A stretch of 31,047 bases of DNA from a virus, in the IMG/VR virus record IMGVR_UViG_3300017779_000079, positions 1-31,047 of that record; one strand, 5' to 3'. The position numbers and the translations under genes were made by a program. Below the pieces are notes generated by a model, which worked only from the letters and a program-made list of their open reading frames with translations, was not told the origin of the DNA and searched no databases. Positions 24,657 to 31,010 of the stretch are shown one piece after another. Position 1 is the stretch's first letter, and the number at the start of each line of letters is the position of its first letter.

Positions 24657-24807
24657 CTCCATGTACCTCCTGTAAATATTCGTAATCGTTTGAATCAAAT
24701 CTAGGATCATCCATAAATTCGTTAACGTCCATCCTGTCGTCAAACAATTCGAGTGTCTCATCTAATAGGTGCTCATCACCTGTTTCGTATAGTCTTTTCT
24801 TTGTCAT
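24583..24807 (-). CDS. Acidic unknown protein, 74 aa
   Basis: No family is recognised. AAAGGA precedes the ATG. It is strongly acidic in residues 5-50 (DETLELFDDRMDVNEFMDD) with a basic C-terminal end (RYFKRFGKGK). Acidic small phage proteins are often DNA mimics or inhibitors of host enzymes, but nothing here proves that. Confidence 0.68.
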   Translation of the reverse strand: MTKKRLYETGDEHLLDETLELFDDRMDVNEFMDDPRFDSNDYEYLQEVHGDGVQSKDLQFIPTDRYFKRFGKGK

Positions 24808-24821
24808 AATGTAGTCCTTTC

Positions 24822-24935
24822 TTATGTTATTAAATGATAAATAGCACTAAATAATAGTAGCGAGGGTATTCCAAACCAAGTCATTACTATTAAAAGCTTA
24901 GTAAATGCAATGCAAAATTCTTCAAAGTCTGTCAA
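24822..24935 (-). CDS. Single-TM micropeptide, 37 aa, TTG start
   Basis: The TTG start overlaps the TGA stop of the upstream GGCT-like gene (TTGA), with GGAG six bases ahead. The sequence TDFEEFCIAFTKLLIVMTWF, followed by a second hydrophobic run, is an acidic N-terminus and then one long membrane helix. It fills an otherwise empty 124 bp. Too short for standard gene finders. Confidence 0.6.
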   Translation of the reverse strand: MTDFEEFCIAFTKLLIVMTWFGIPSLLLFSAIYHLIT

Positions 24936-25345
24936 GGATTACTCCATTCCATTACATTTCTTTTTATCTTTATGTTTTCTCTAGTCAAGAAGCTAGGTGC
25001 GTAAGGTATATCTTCCATGACATACATCTTAACAATCATTTGGGTTTTATTACTTAGGCGAACTAAGTTCTCTACCATTTTATATGATGCCCCTCTCTCC
25101 ATTCTATCTATGTAATGATAGATAGCTTCGTTAGTTATTTTAAAAACCTCGCCTCTTATCTTATACTTAAATACATCAGCATTATCTTTACCTCTGTACA
25201 CTATAGGATAAGCATTACTTAAATCTCCCATGTTAAAGTTTGAGTCTACAGTTATTGCAGTATCTATAAACTCTTGCGTCTTAAGAAGATCGTGTAGTCT
25301 TTCGTTTCTTTTTAGCGTTCCGTACACGAACAGGTATTCTTCCAC
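24932..25345 (-). CDS. Gamma-glutamylcyclotransferase (AIG2/GGCT)-like protein, 137 aa
   Basis: The family cleaves gamma-glutamyl amines or peptides, releasing 5-oxoproline. The signature YLFVYGTLKRNERLH (residues 4-18) is the phosphate-loop-like YGTLK motif, and the length fits a single AIG2-like domain. A Glu-containing catalytic region is expected in the middle; GASYKMVENLVRL is a candidate. The start is chosen as GTG at 25345, which begins just before the motif and has a GGAA-rich site, rather than ATG at 25387. It overlaps the zincin gene by 65 nt in another frame. Its presence in the same strand block as an amidoligase and a glutamine amidotransferase may be meaningful. Confidence 0.78.
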   Translation of the reverse strand: MEEYLFVYGTLKRNERLHDLLKTQEFIDTAITVDSNFNMGDLSNAYPIVYRGKDNADVFKYKIRGEVFKITNEAIYHYIDRMERGASYKMVENLVRLSNKTQMIVKMYVMEDIPYAPSFLTRENIKIKRNVMEWSNP

Positions 25346-25685
25346 TTTCTTTTCCTTCCCTTTCCATTTCAAACTTAATCCAATCACCTAGTCCACTATG
25401 ACATAGCACTTCGGTTATAAAATTACCATATGAATTAACAATCGTTTCTTCTTCTTTTTCTTTCAAATGATATTGATAATAACCTACATGCAGTAGTTCA
25501 TGCAGTACTACATTGATTGCGTCAGCACCCCCTAGTTCAATCATCTCTTTGTCTAGAAAGATTTGATAGGGAGGTTTAATTACAAACGTACCTTGAGCCT
25601 CACCAACTTCGTACATTAATTTGTGAGGTATACAAACTAACTCAACTTTAAATGCACCAACTCTTATGTACTTAGGTAGTTTCAT
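25281..25685 (-). CDS. Small zincin-like metallopeptidase, 134 aa
   Basis: VVLHELLHVGYYQYHL carries HExxH (H82-E83-x2-H86 by my count, within one or two residues), followed 12-15 residues later by an EEET segment that could give the third zinc ligand. The N-terminal half is beta-rich (YIRVGAFKVELVCIPH). Short phage zincins like this are known but their substrates are not. The C-terminal 22 residues are Lys/Arg-rich and are the part overlapped by the GGCT-like gene. Confidence 0.78.
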   Translation of the reverse strand: MKLPKYIRVGAFKVELVCIPHKLMYEVGEAQGTFVIKPPYQIFLDKEMIELGGADAINVVLHELLHVGYYQYHLKEKEEETIVNSYGNFITEVLCHSGLGDWIKFEMEREGKESGRIPVRVRNAKKKRKTTRSS

Positions 25686-25697
25686 AATATATTCTTA

Positions 25698-25835
25698 TCA
25701 CATTTTAGAACGAATGTCAACAAATTTATTATCTTCATCGTCTCTTATGTGTATATTATACCAGACCCATTTCATTTTAGTTAATGGTTTAGGTTTCTTG
25801 ATATTTAATAGTCTATATATTAAGTTCTTTATCAT
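25698..25835 (-). CDS. Basic unknown peptide, 45 aa
   Basis: It starts directly after the stop of the 76 aa gene (TAAATG) and ends 12 bases before the zincin ATG, filling the gap exactly. The first half is basic and hydrophobic (NLIYRLLNIKKPKPL), then WVWYNIHIRDDEDNKFVDIR. No family is recognised. Support is from packing and codon continuity only. Confidence 0.5.
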   Translation of the reverse strand: MIKNLIYRLLNIKKPKPLTKMKWVWYNIHIRDDEDNKFVDIRSKM

Positions 25836-26066
25836 TTAGCTCTGTCCTTTCTTACTGTCATTGTGTCGGGGTGTGTGGTATAACCAACCCATGTCACTGA
25901 TCTCTTGCCTGTTAAATGCTTCGACAAATTGTCGGACATTATAATACTTAGGATTATATTCTGCTGTACCTACGCCACTGTCAAGGAATCTTTGTAGTTC
26001 TTCATCCGTCACAGTGTCGGAGGGATTCCAATAGGCTATATCCCATACTAAATCCTCACCCTTCAT
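25836..26066 (-). CDS. Unknown protein, 76 aa
   Basis: No family is recognised. It is soluble, acidic and aromatic, with a helix DEELQRFLDSG and then NVRQFVEAFNRQEISDMGWLYH, an arrangement that looks like a small folded domain. The start overlaps the previous stop by 11 nt. Confidence 0.68.
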   Translation of the reverse strand: MKGEDLVWDIAYWNPSDTVTDEELQRFLDSGVGTAEYNPKYYNVRQFVEAFNRQEISDMGWLYHTPRHNDSKKGQS

Positions 26067-26274
26067 TGTGTATTCCTAACCATTGGAAGTATGCTTTGTG
26101 ATCCTCTATCCTTTGTTGAGGAAATGCATCATAACATTTAGCCATACGTTCTACAATAAATGCTTCGGTTTCTTTACTAGATATATGCTTATCCATAAAT
26201 TGATACACCCCTTTAGCGAAAGCTAGGTTGTGTCTATCTTCTATTTTAACTATCTTACTTTCTTTCTTTGTCAT
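26056..26274 (-). CDS. Unknown protein, 72 aa
   Basis: No family is recognised. A short basic N-terminus is followed by a helical domain (NLAFAKGVYQFMDKHIS, EAFIVERMAKCYDAF). It overlaps the previous gene by 20 nt. Confidence 0.65.
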   Translation of the reverse strand: MTKKESKIVKIEDRHNLAFAKGVYQFMDKHISSKETEAFIVERMAKCYDAFPQQRIEDHKAYFQWLGIHNEG

Positions 26275-26401
26275 CTCTACCCTTTTCCTTCTTTACTTTT
26301 TCGCGTAATTCAAAAAGTCTTAATGCTTTGTTGACTGATAAGTTCCCATTAGCATTTAGTTTTTCTAGTGTACTAAACTCTGAGTGTTCTTTTGCGTTCA
26401 T
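26255..26401 (-). CDS. Small basic helical peptide, 48 aa
   Basis: The ATG at 26401 has GAAAGAGA upstream. The sequence has a polar N-terminus (NAKEHSEFSTLEKLNANGN) and a basic helix (NKALRLFELREKVKKEKG). It overlaps neighbours by 29 and 20 nt. It is the only good minus-strand reading through this interval. Confidence 0.5.
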   Translation of the reverse strand: MNAKEHSEFSTLEKLNANGNLSVNKALRLFELREKVKKEKGRDDKERK

Positions 26402-26549
26402 TGTGTATCTCTTTCTCAATGTACATATGAAGTATTTGTATTTCTACTTCTCTTTGTACGATTTGTTTATGCATATAAAGATATGCTCCACCATATCCTA
26501 AAGCACCCATGATTACCAGCATTAAAAATAATAATATATCTAATCCCAT
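26373..26549 (-). CDS. Single-TM small protein, 58 aa
   Basis: One membrane helix (ILLFLMLVIMGALGYGGAYLY, residues 5-25) is followed by a charged cytoplasmic or periplasmic helix rich in Glu, Lys and Arg. The start overlaps the stop of the 27 aa peptide by ten bases. The two form a pair of adjacent membrane peptides. Confidence 0.6.
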   Translation of the reverse strand: MGLDILLFLMLVIMGALGYGGAYLYMHKQIVQREVEIQILHMYIEKEIHNERKRTLRV

Positions 26550-26623
26550 AGCACACCTGCCATTACGAGCACGATAGTTGAAGCTATCATTACTATTTCA
26601 ATTACGTTCCCATCTGTATACAT
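26540..26623 (-). CDS. Membrane micropeptide, 27 aa
   Basis: MYTDGN, then a run of Ile, Val, Met, Leu and Ala with one early Glu, then WD: a single hydrophobic helix of about 18 residues. The ATG lies one base after the stop of the 50 aa gene. Too short for standard callers. Support is its exact fit in the overlap chain and the clear TM composition. Confidence 0.5.
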   Translation of the reverse strand: MYTDGNVIEIVMIASTIVLVMAGVLWD

Positions 26624-26624
26624 G

Positions 26625-26777
26625 TTATGTGTCCTCGCTTTCTTTTATTTCGGCTTCCTTATCTCCAAACATTTCTCTGTCTTTCTTTAGTTCAGCTACA
26701 AGTTTCTTTTCATATTCACTTAGGTTGTTATCGTCTTGTTCTTCTAATTCCATAAGCCATGCTTTAACTTTGCCCAT
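26625..26777 (-). CDS. Acidic helical peptide, 50 aa
   Basis: Begins MGKVKAWLMELEEQDDNNL and continues as one Lys/Glu-rich helix. GAGGAAG lies close ahead of the ATG. It overlaps the 55 aa gene by 14 nt. No family is recognised. Confidence 0.6.
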   Translation of the reverse strand: MGKVKAWLMELEEQDDNNLSEYEKKLVAELKKDREMFGDKEAEIKESEDT

Positions 26778-26931
26778 GTTCTTCCTCACTTTCTTCAAAT
26801 AAATCTATGACATCATTCCTAAAACCATGATAGGCGTTAATGTGATCTTGATCTGCAGGATTATAATCAAAGTGTTTGATAACTAATTTAAATAGTTCAT
26901 CATCTATTTTCATAAATTCTTTGTCAGTCAT
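26764..26931 (-). CDS. Acidic unknown peptide, 55 aa
   Basis: GAGGAAG precedes the ATG at 26931. It is soluble, with KIDDELFKLVIKHFDYNPAD then HINAYHGFRNDVIDLFEE, so probably two helices, ending in a Glu-rich tail. It overlaps the 65 aa gene by 8 nt. No family is recognised. Confidence 0.6.
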   Translation of the reverse strand: MTDKEFMKIDDELFKLVIKHFDYNPADQDHINAYHGFRNDVIDLFEESEEEHGQS

Positions 26932-27121
26932 TTACTTCCTCACTTTCCTGTGTTAATTGTTCTAACTTCTTGTTGAAGTATTCCGTTGCCTCGAACCAAC
27001 CTTGTGCTATTAGTTCATCATCAGTTAGTTCATCTCGTTCTTTGTACCTATCAAGAGAATCAGATAGTTCTGAGTTCAATCTAATAAGTTCAGTCTTTAA
27101 ATCGTTTATTATCATTTCCAT
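26924..27121 (-). CDS. Coiled-coil-like small protein, 65 aa
   Basis: First gene after the gene-free region. AAAGGA precedes the ATG. Residues 3-30 form a heptad-like helix (LKTELIRLNSELSDSLDRYK), then ELTDDELIAQGWFEATEYF and an acidic tail. No family is recognised. Confidence 0.7.
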   Translation of the reverse strand: MEMIINDLKTELIRLNSELSDSLDRYKERDELTDDELIAQGWFEATEYFNKKLEQLTQESEEVND

Positions 27122-27430
27122 ATTATAATCCTTTCTGTGAATAATTCAATGACTTTTTTGTCGCACTAGTATAATACCGAGAGAACACCGAATGTCCTCG
27201 TATTACACCATAACCGAGTACCCCACCCCCACCCCTCTAATATACGATTTTAATTATATTATTTTTTTATTATATATAGATATATATAAAGGGTTAAGGT
27301 ATGACATACCAGGAATGGGTGTTATTCGGGGTTTGTCGGTGATCTGTCGGTGTTATATTGTGAGTAAGGGGGTGTTGCAATTCATTTTGCCGTGCCCCCT
27401 CACTCGTGAGGTATTAGCCATGCTAATCTT
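27122..27430. other. Gene-free 309 bp region, candidate replication origin
   Basis: The only intergenic stretch above 300 bp on either strand. It holds: a C-rich tract CCCC-A-CCCCC-A-CCCC (27221-27235); about 55 bp almost wholly A/T (27240-27291); an inverted repeat GGTATG-A-CATACC (27298-27310); direct repeats TGTCGGTG (27334-27341, 27345-27352) spaced 11 bp, one helical turn; direct repeats GGTGTTAT (27318-27325, 27349-27356); a copy of the dispersed GGGGGCAC motif; and hairpins CCTCAC-TC-GTGAGG and TTAGC-CAT-GCTAA. An AT-rich core beside short iteron-like repeats is the usual look of an origin. A weak promoter for the 65 aa gene may lie near 27171-27198. Confidence 0.5.
27390..27399 (-). 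repeat. Copy of the dispersed GGGGGCACGG motif in the gene-free region
   Basis: On the minus strand the motif directly follows the hairpin CCTCAC-GA-GTGAGG. Other exact copies of GGGGGCAC (either strand) are at 2055, 5673, 9656, 9850, 12711, 13801, 14391, 18255 and 23486; seven-base versions are at 11155, 19205 and 22093. Confidence 0.8.
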
Positions 27431-28207
27431 TTAAGTTAATGGGATTGAATACATAGAGTCATCCCATTCAGTAGGGTATCGATTATCAGCTAGATGTTTT
27501 TCGTGGTCTTTAAATACAATGTTGAATTTATTTCTACCTAAACAGGCACTAAATAACTTCATTGATTTTGGTATACCTTTTGGCATATTGTGTGATCTAA
27601 ATGCTACATCAAAAGGATTGAGTGTCGGTCCACTACTACTGAAGAAGGGTAATTTATCTCGCAGCTTAGGATATAGATTAGGATATGATTGCCATATGTT
27701 AGAACGTTTCATGAACCTTCTAAGTCTTGCGGAGGTTTTATCTTCCATTTCAGTTGCATCATAATCGTAATAAGATACTCGTGTACCCCTAGCTATTAGT
27801 ATATACTCAGAAATATTTCTTCTGCTAACAGAACTAGCATTACCCAAGAGTTTTAATCGCTCAGTTAGATTCTGCCTAAGCTTATCAACAGAACTTCCGT
27901 CTTGTTCTATAACTTTATACCTATGTAATGAAGGGTATATAGCAGGTAGAATTTTGGCGATGCTCCAATTTATATTTTTCATATATAGCGAATCGTTTTC
28001 GTATTCATGATACAAAGCTGTACGTACATTGATATTATCATTAGCAATTATGTGACTAGGTAGTTGTCTAGCTTCTTGTACATTCATTAGAACCTTAGAC
28101 TTACTTCCTTTGCGTGATACTTCAATGAAGTTATCGCCTGTGAATAATGATACACCAAACAGTGTATCATTACCTATCTTATTCATATGGTATACAGATT
28201 TAGTCAT
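27431..28207 (-). CDS. Unknown protein coupled to glutamine amidotransferase, 258 aa
   Basis: I do not recognise this protein. It is soluble, basic and without transmembrane segments. The N-terminal 60 residues are beta-rich (GVSLFTGDNFIEVSRKGSKS). The middle has a helical part (SSVDKLRQNLTERLKLLG). Later come ARLRRFMKRSNIW and a Pro/Gly-rich loop (FFSSSGPTLNPFDVAF). The start overlaps the GATase stop (TAATG), so it is made in step with it and could be a third component or target of that system. It ends at the candidate origin. Confidence 0.75.
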   Translation of the reverse strand: MTKSVYHMNKIGNDTLFGVSLFTGDNFIEVSRKGSKSKVLMNVQEARQLPSHIIANDNINVRTALYHEYENDSLYMKNINWSIAKILPAIYPSLHRYKVIEQDGSSVDKLRQNLTERLKLLGNASSVSRRNISEYILIARGTRVSYYDYDATEMEDKTSARLRRFMKRSNIWQSYPNLYPKLRDKLPFFSSSGPTLNPFDVAFRSHNMPKGIPKSMKLFSACLGRNKFNIVFKDHEKHLADNRYPTEWDDSMYSIPLT

Positions 28208-29175
28208 TATTTATTACCTTTCTTTGTTGATTTGTATTTAACCTGAGTGAGTTCATGTACAGAATCATACAATTCTTCTTCATCAGCGTAGCATAAGTCA
28301 TGCAATAGTTCTGCCGTACCTGAGGGATTCATTTGTACAATCTGATTTATCTCATCACTTGTAGCACCATAGATATCACATAGGTTATACAGTTCACCAT
28401 CTCTACACATATCCCATTTCTTACTTAGGGGTACGTGTTCTTCTTTGTCGTAGTCATAGTTATCTACGAATGAGTGACCTAAATCCCAATTATCATAGTA
28501 ATCACTTTTGAGTCTGTGATTAGTACCATAGGTGGTGTATGTTAGCTTAGGTTTATTACTTCCCAATGTATCTGTTATAGGATCGTAATCCATACCCATA
28601 CCTCTTGATAGAGAGTACGTATTGGATAGCCACATATCATTCTCTAGTGTTTCACCCTCATCTTCGTTGATGATTGTGAATTGCTTTGTCTTACTGTCTA
28701 GAAACAATAGCTTATCACTACCAATACTTTCAGCAATCATTTCTTGCCATTCAGTATTGTATAACAATTCAGGATTGTTAGCTAACATTGGACGTAGTAC
28801 ATACTTAACGTATTGATGAGTATCGGATTTGTCTTTGTCGATCATAGGCGTTGGTAATGCAGGTCCGTTATGCATCATGAAAACATCACGCCCATGCTCT
28901 TCAGCATTTAGTACACTAAATGGGTGACAGTTTCCTTTGTTGCTACTACCAGCAGTAGTGAATCTCCAATGTAATCCCATTGGAATCTTCATGTCTTTGT
29001 ACTCATCAAATAGCTTGACGATATCGTCAGCAGTCTTAGGTACAATCTTTCTTGTTTGTATTCTACCTTTACGTAGAAACATGATACCAAATCCGTCAGA
29101 ATTATTCTGATAAGCTGATTTGATTAGGTTTTCTTTGACTTCGGATGAGTCATTTGTTTTAACTATTAAGCACAT
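28207..29175 (-). CDS. Class II glutamine amidotransferase (Ntn hydrolase), 322 aa
   Basis: Expected to release ammonia from glutamine using the N-terminal Cys2 exposed after Met removal. Supporting motifs: MCLIV at the start, NNSDGFGIMF (24-33), GLHWRFTTAGSS with the conserved Arg, CHPFSV, and MMHNG with the Asn-Gly oxyanion region. These fit the YafJ-like GATase II group. The C-terminal 120 residues are acidic and Tyr/Asp-rich and outside the family core. Its first ten bases overlap the end of the amidoligase gene, so ammonia could be passed to that ligase (inference from pairing, in line with described amidoligase/GATase operons). Confidence 0.88.
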   Translation of the reverse strand: MCLIVKTNDSSEVKENLIKSAYQNNSDGFGIMFLRKGRIQTRKIVPKTADDIVKLFDEYKDMKIPMGLHWRFTTAGSSNKGNCHPFSVLNAEEHGRDVFMMHNGPALPTPMIDKDKSDTHQYVKYVLRPMLANNPELLYNTEWQEMIAESIGSDKLLFLDSKTKQFTIINEDEGETLENDMWLSNTYSLSRGMGMDYDPITDTLGSNKPKLTYTTYGTNHRLKSDYYDNWDLGHSFVDNYDYDKEEHVPLSKKWDMCRDGELYNLCDIYGATSDEINQIVQMNPSGTAELLHDLCYADEEELYDSVHELTQVKYKSTKKGNK

Positions 29176-30518
29176 TCGTTTACCTCACTTTCGTTAATAG
29201 TATTTATTCTAGCTTTGCTTTTAACGTAATCGTTTTTAACAAGCCACTTATATAGGTAGGGATATATTGCTCTGTTGCTTTGCAATCCTACCCAGTCTAC
29301 AAAGTTTTCGTATGTCAGATTAGACACAGATGTAGTATCTATATCGTAAGCTGATTGTTTTGCAAATCTTACCAAAGCATGTACAAATTCTAGGTTTCTA
29401 AATATACCAAACTTCTTGAGGTTGCCTCTGAATATTCGGAACTCAATGGTACTAGCTTTGCCTAGATTTAAAGCTTCATACTTATCGCTTCTTTGCAATC
29501 CATTCTTAATATGTTTATCAGATTGTCTTGCCCATTGGCTAGATGATCTACCTGCGATCTTGTGAACGAACTCTCTATTGTGTTTGCTATTGATGAACAC
29601 TAATAGTTTACCAATATCTAAAGGTGTCACAAACTTTCTGCCTACGTGGATATGTGTACCACATGTTTCAGTATGCCATGATTTGATACGCCCTGTAAAG
29701 TCTTTCTTACTCTCACAGAATTTTGACCAATAGTATTTCTGTGCTTTTAAGGTAGCTGGTGCAGTCACAATCTCACCACCATTACGAAGCGATCCGTCAT
29801 ACTTTACCAAAGCGAAGTCTCGCATTGTACTATGTATATCTGATACTACACCTCTAAGGCATATATCATTACGAGCTTCCCATTCACCCTCATATCCTAG
29901 TAGCATTTCGTCATCTGTATCACTTGGTAGACTTACCTTGTTAGGTAAAGTATCAAGCACATTGTAATCATAGGCGTATCTACCATAACTTTCTTCATCC
30001 TCATCATCATAGTATTCTTCATCATCATAAGGAAAATCATCTTCATGGTAATACATTCCGTCATCCTCATGATATCGGTATGATGCATCAAGACACCCAC
30101 TGCAAACAAACCTGTCAAGATTTGCACCTTCAATATAGGTTGCCTCATCTTCATGCATATAGGTATCACAATCCATACACTGTCTGAGATCGTAGTCCGT
30201 ACAACTTTCAGTGATAAGCTTGTATTTAAAAGGTATTATTCTTCTACTTCTTTTACCTTTTTCTACTATATATTCTTCATTAGACGGTGTATCGATTAGA
30301 TTTATATATAGAAGTTTTGTTTCTTTAATTACTGTATCCATAAGGTTGAAGCAGTCTACTATATCATCATTGTTAAAATATTTTTCTATAGCATTTGAAG
30401 ATGTATTGAGTATATTTGAATAACGCATAAACTTTAATACATCATAGTACGATTTACCTAATGTAAGACAAGAAGTATTTCGTAGAGTTTTTAGTAGTGT
30501 TTGTTTTGTTTCTGTCAT
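29166..30518 (-). CDS. Amidoligase (COOH-NH2 ligase, glutamine-synthetase fold) with zinc ribbon insert, 450 aa
   Basis: Predicted to form an amide or isopeptide bond at a carboxyl group using ATP. Amidoligase_2-type motifs in order: GYEGEWEAR (208-216), YDGSLRNGGEIVTAP (240-254), CGTHIHVGR (286-294), NREFVHKIAGRSSSQW (314-329) and ASTIEFRIFRGNL (355-367). Ahead of it are an N-terminal helical region, a four-Cys zinc ribbon (C114, C117, C139, C142) and a very acidic Asp/Glu/Tyr stretch (150-180). I chose ATG at 30518: GAGG is eight bases away and the start overlaps the stop of the 43 aa gene (ATGA). A start 25 codons earlier has no site and would cover that gene. Confidence 0.85.
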   Translation of the reverse strand: MTETKQTLLKTLRNTSCLTLGKSYYDVLKFMRYSNILNTSSNAIEKYFNNDDIVDCFNLMDTVIKETKLLYINLIDTPSNEEYIVEKGKRSRRIIPFKYKLITESCTDYDLRQCMDCDTYMHEDEATYIEGANLDRFVCSGCLDASYRYHEDDGMYYHEDDFPYDDEEYYDDEDEESYGRYAYDYNVLDTLPNKVSLPSDTDDEMLLGYEGEWEARNDICLRGVVSDIHSTMRDFALVKYDGSLRNGGEIVTAPATLKAQKYYWSKFCESKKDFTGRIKSWHTETCGTHIHVGRKFVTPLDIGKLLVFINSKHNREFVHKIAGRSSSQWARQSDKHIKNGLQRSDKYEALNLGKASTIEFRIFRGNLKKFGIFRNLEFVHALVRFAKQSAYDIDTTSVSNLTYENFVDWVGLQSNRAIYPYLYKWLVKNDYVKSKARINTINESEVNECA

Positions 30519-30646
30519 GAATAATACCTCATTATTATTATTAAAAATATAGCTAGGATTGTAGCAAATACCGAAGTAATTACAAGTAGCCATTCTGTCG
30601 CATTAGAAATAAAGTTTTCTAAGTTAACCTTTTTGTTAAAGAGCAT
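30515..30646 (-). CDS. Single-TM micropeptide, 43 aa, between the 89 aa gene and the amidoligase
   Basis: MLFNKKVNLENFISNATEW, then a membrane helix of about 20 residues (LLVITSVFATILAIFLIII), ending MRYYS. The ATG overlaps the stop of the upstream 89 aa gene by one base (TAATG), with GGGAG just ahead. Its TGA overlaps the amidoligase ATG (ATGA). Overlap at both ends is good evidence for translation. Confidence 0.7.
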   Translation of the reverse strand: MLFNKKVNLENFISNATEWLLVITSVFATILAIFLIIIMRYYS

Positions 30647-30915
30647 TATGCTCCCTCGTTCATAGTTGACGCTTGTACCTGTAAACATTCTTGATGATTT
30701 AAACTAGCATCAGCATATACTGTTATAAATCCTTGCTTCTTATACATAGCATTAAATCGTGAATAGGTTGCGGGGTAAGGCACTCCATTCCTATCTAAAT
30801 AAGGGGTTTCTGTATTTAGATATTTTGATACGCTTTCGTAAGTAGCTTTTACATTTCCGAATACTTTAGGATAGTCAATAAAACTACCATATAATATATT
30901 AACAATTCTACTCAT
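30646..30915 (-). CDS. Unknown protein, 89 aa, first gene of the amidoligase cluster in the window
   Basis: I do not recognise a family. It is basic and Tyr-rich, with a mixed fold (NILYGSFIDYPKVFGNVKAT, then TYSRFNAMYKKQGFITVYAD), ending in MNEGA. The start ATG at 30915 follows an A/G-rich site. A TTG 13 codons earlier lies inside a hairpin and is less likely. It could be a substrate or partner of the downstream ligase; only position suggests this. Confidence 0.65.
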   Translation of the reverse strand: MSRIVNILYGSFIDYPKVFGNVKATYESVSKYLNTETPYLDRNGVPYPATYSRFNAMYKKQGFITVYADASLNHQECLQVQASTMNEGA

Positions 30916-30930
30916 TTTATTTCTCTTTCT

Positions 30931-30985
30931 TCTATACTTTAGGTATAGAGCCAAATCCTATTTGAAAAGGAGGAAACTAGGATTT
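30931..30985 (-). promoter_or_regulatory. Tandem hairpins in the 5' leader of the amidoligase cluster
   Basis: AAATCCTA/TAGGATTT (30953-30960 with 30978-30985) encloses a 17-base loop that reads TTTCCTCCTTTTC on the minus strand, an anti-Shine-Dalgarno-like sequence. Then TCTATAC/GTATAGA (30931-30937 with 30943-30949) forms a seven base-pair hairpin just before the ribosome binding site of the 89 aa gene. Possible translation control. Confidence 0.45.
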
Positions 30986-31010
30986 AGCTTTATATCTAAT
31001 TAATTGTTTT

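Noticed and set aside
24930-24935. Perfect TTGACA on the minus strand as a promoter -35 box
   Set aside because: No -10-like hexamer lies 15-19 bases on; the bases are explained by the overlapping TGA stop and TTG start.
27318-27356. CRISPR-like array
   Set aside because: Repeats are only 8 bp, two copies each, with 3-23 bp between; no spacer-repeat regularity.
29166-30593. Amidoligase start 25 codons further upstream
   Set aside because: No ribosome binding site there, and it would run through the well-supported 43 aa membrane peptide; the ATG at 30518 has GAGG and an ATGA overlap.
30952-30954. TTG start giving a 102 aa version of the 89 aa protein
   Set aside because: It lies inside a hairpin stem and lacks a Shine-Dalgarno; ATG at 30915 follows an A/G-rich site.
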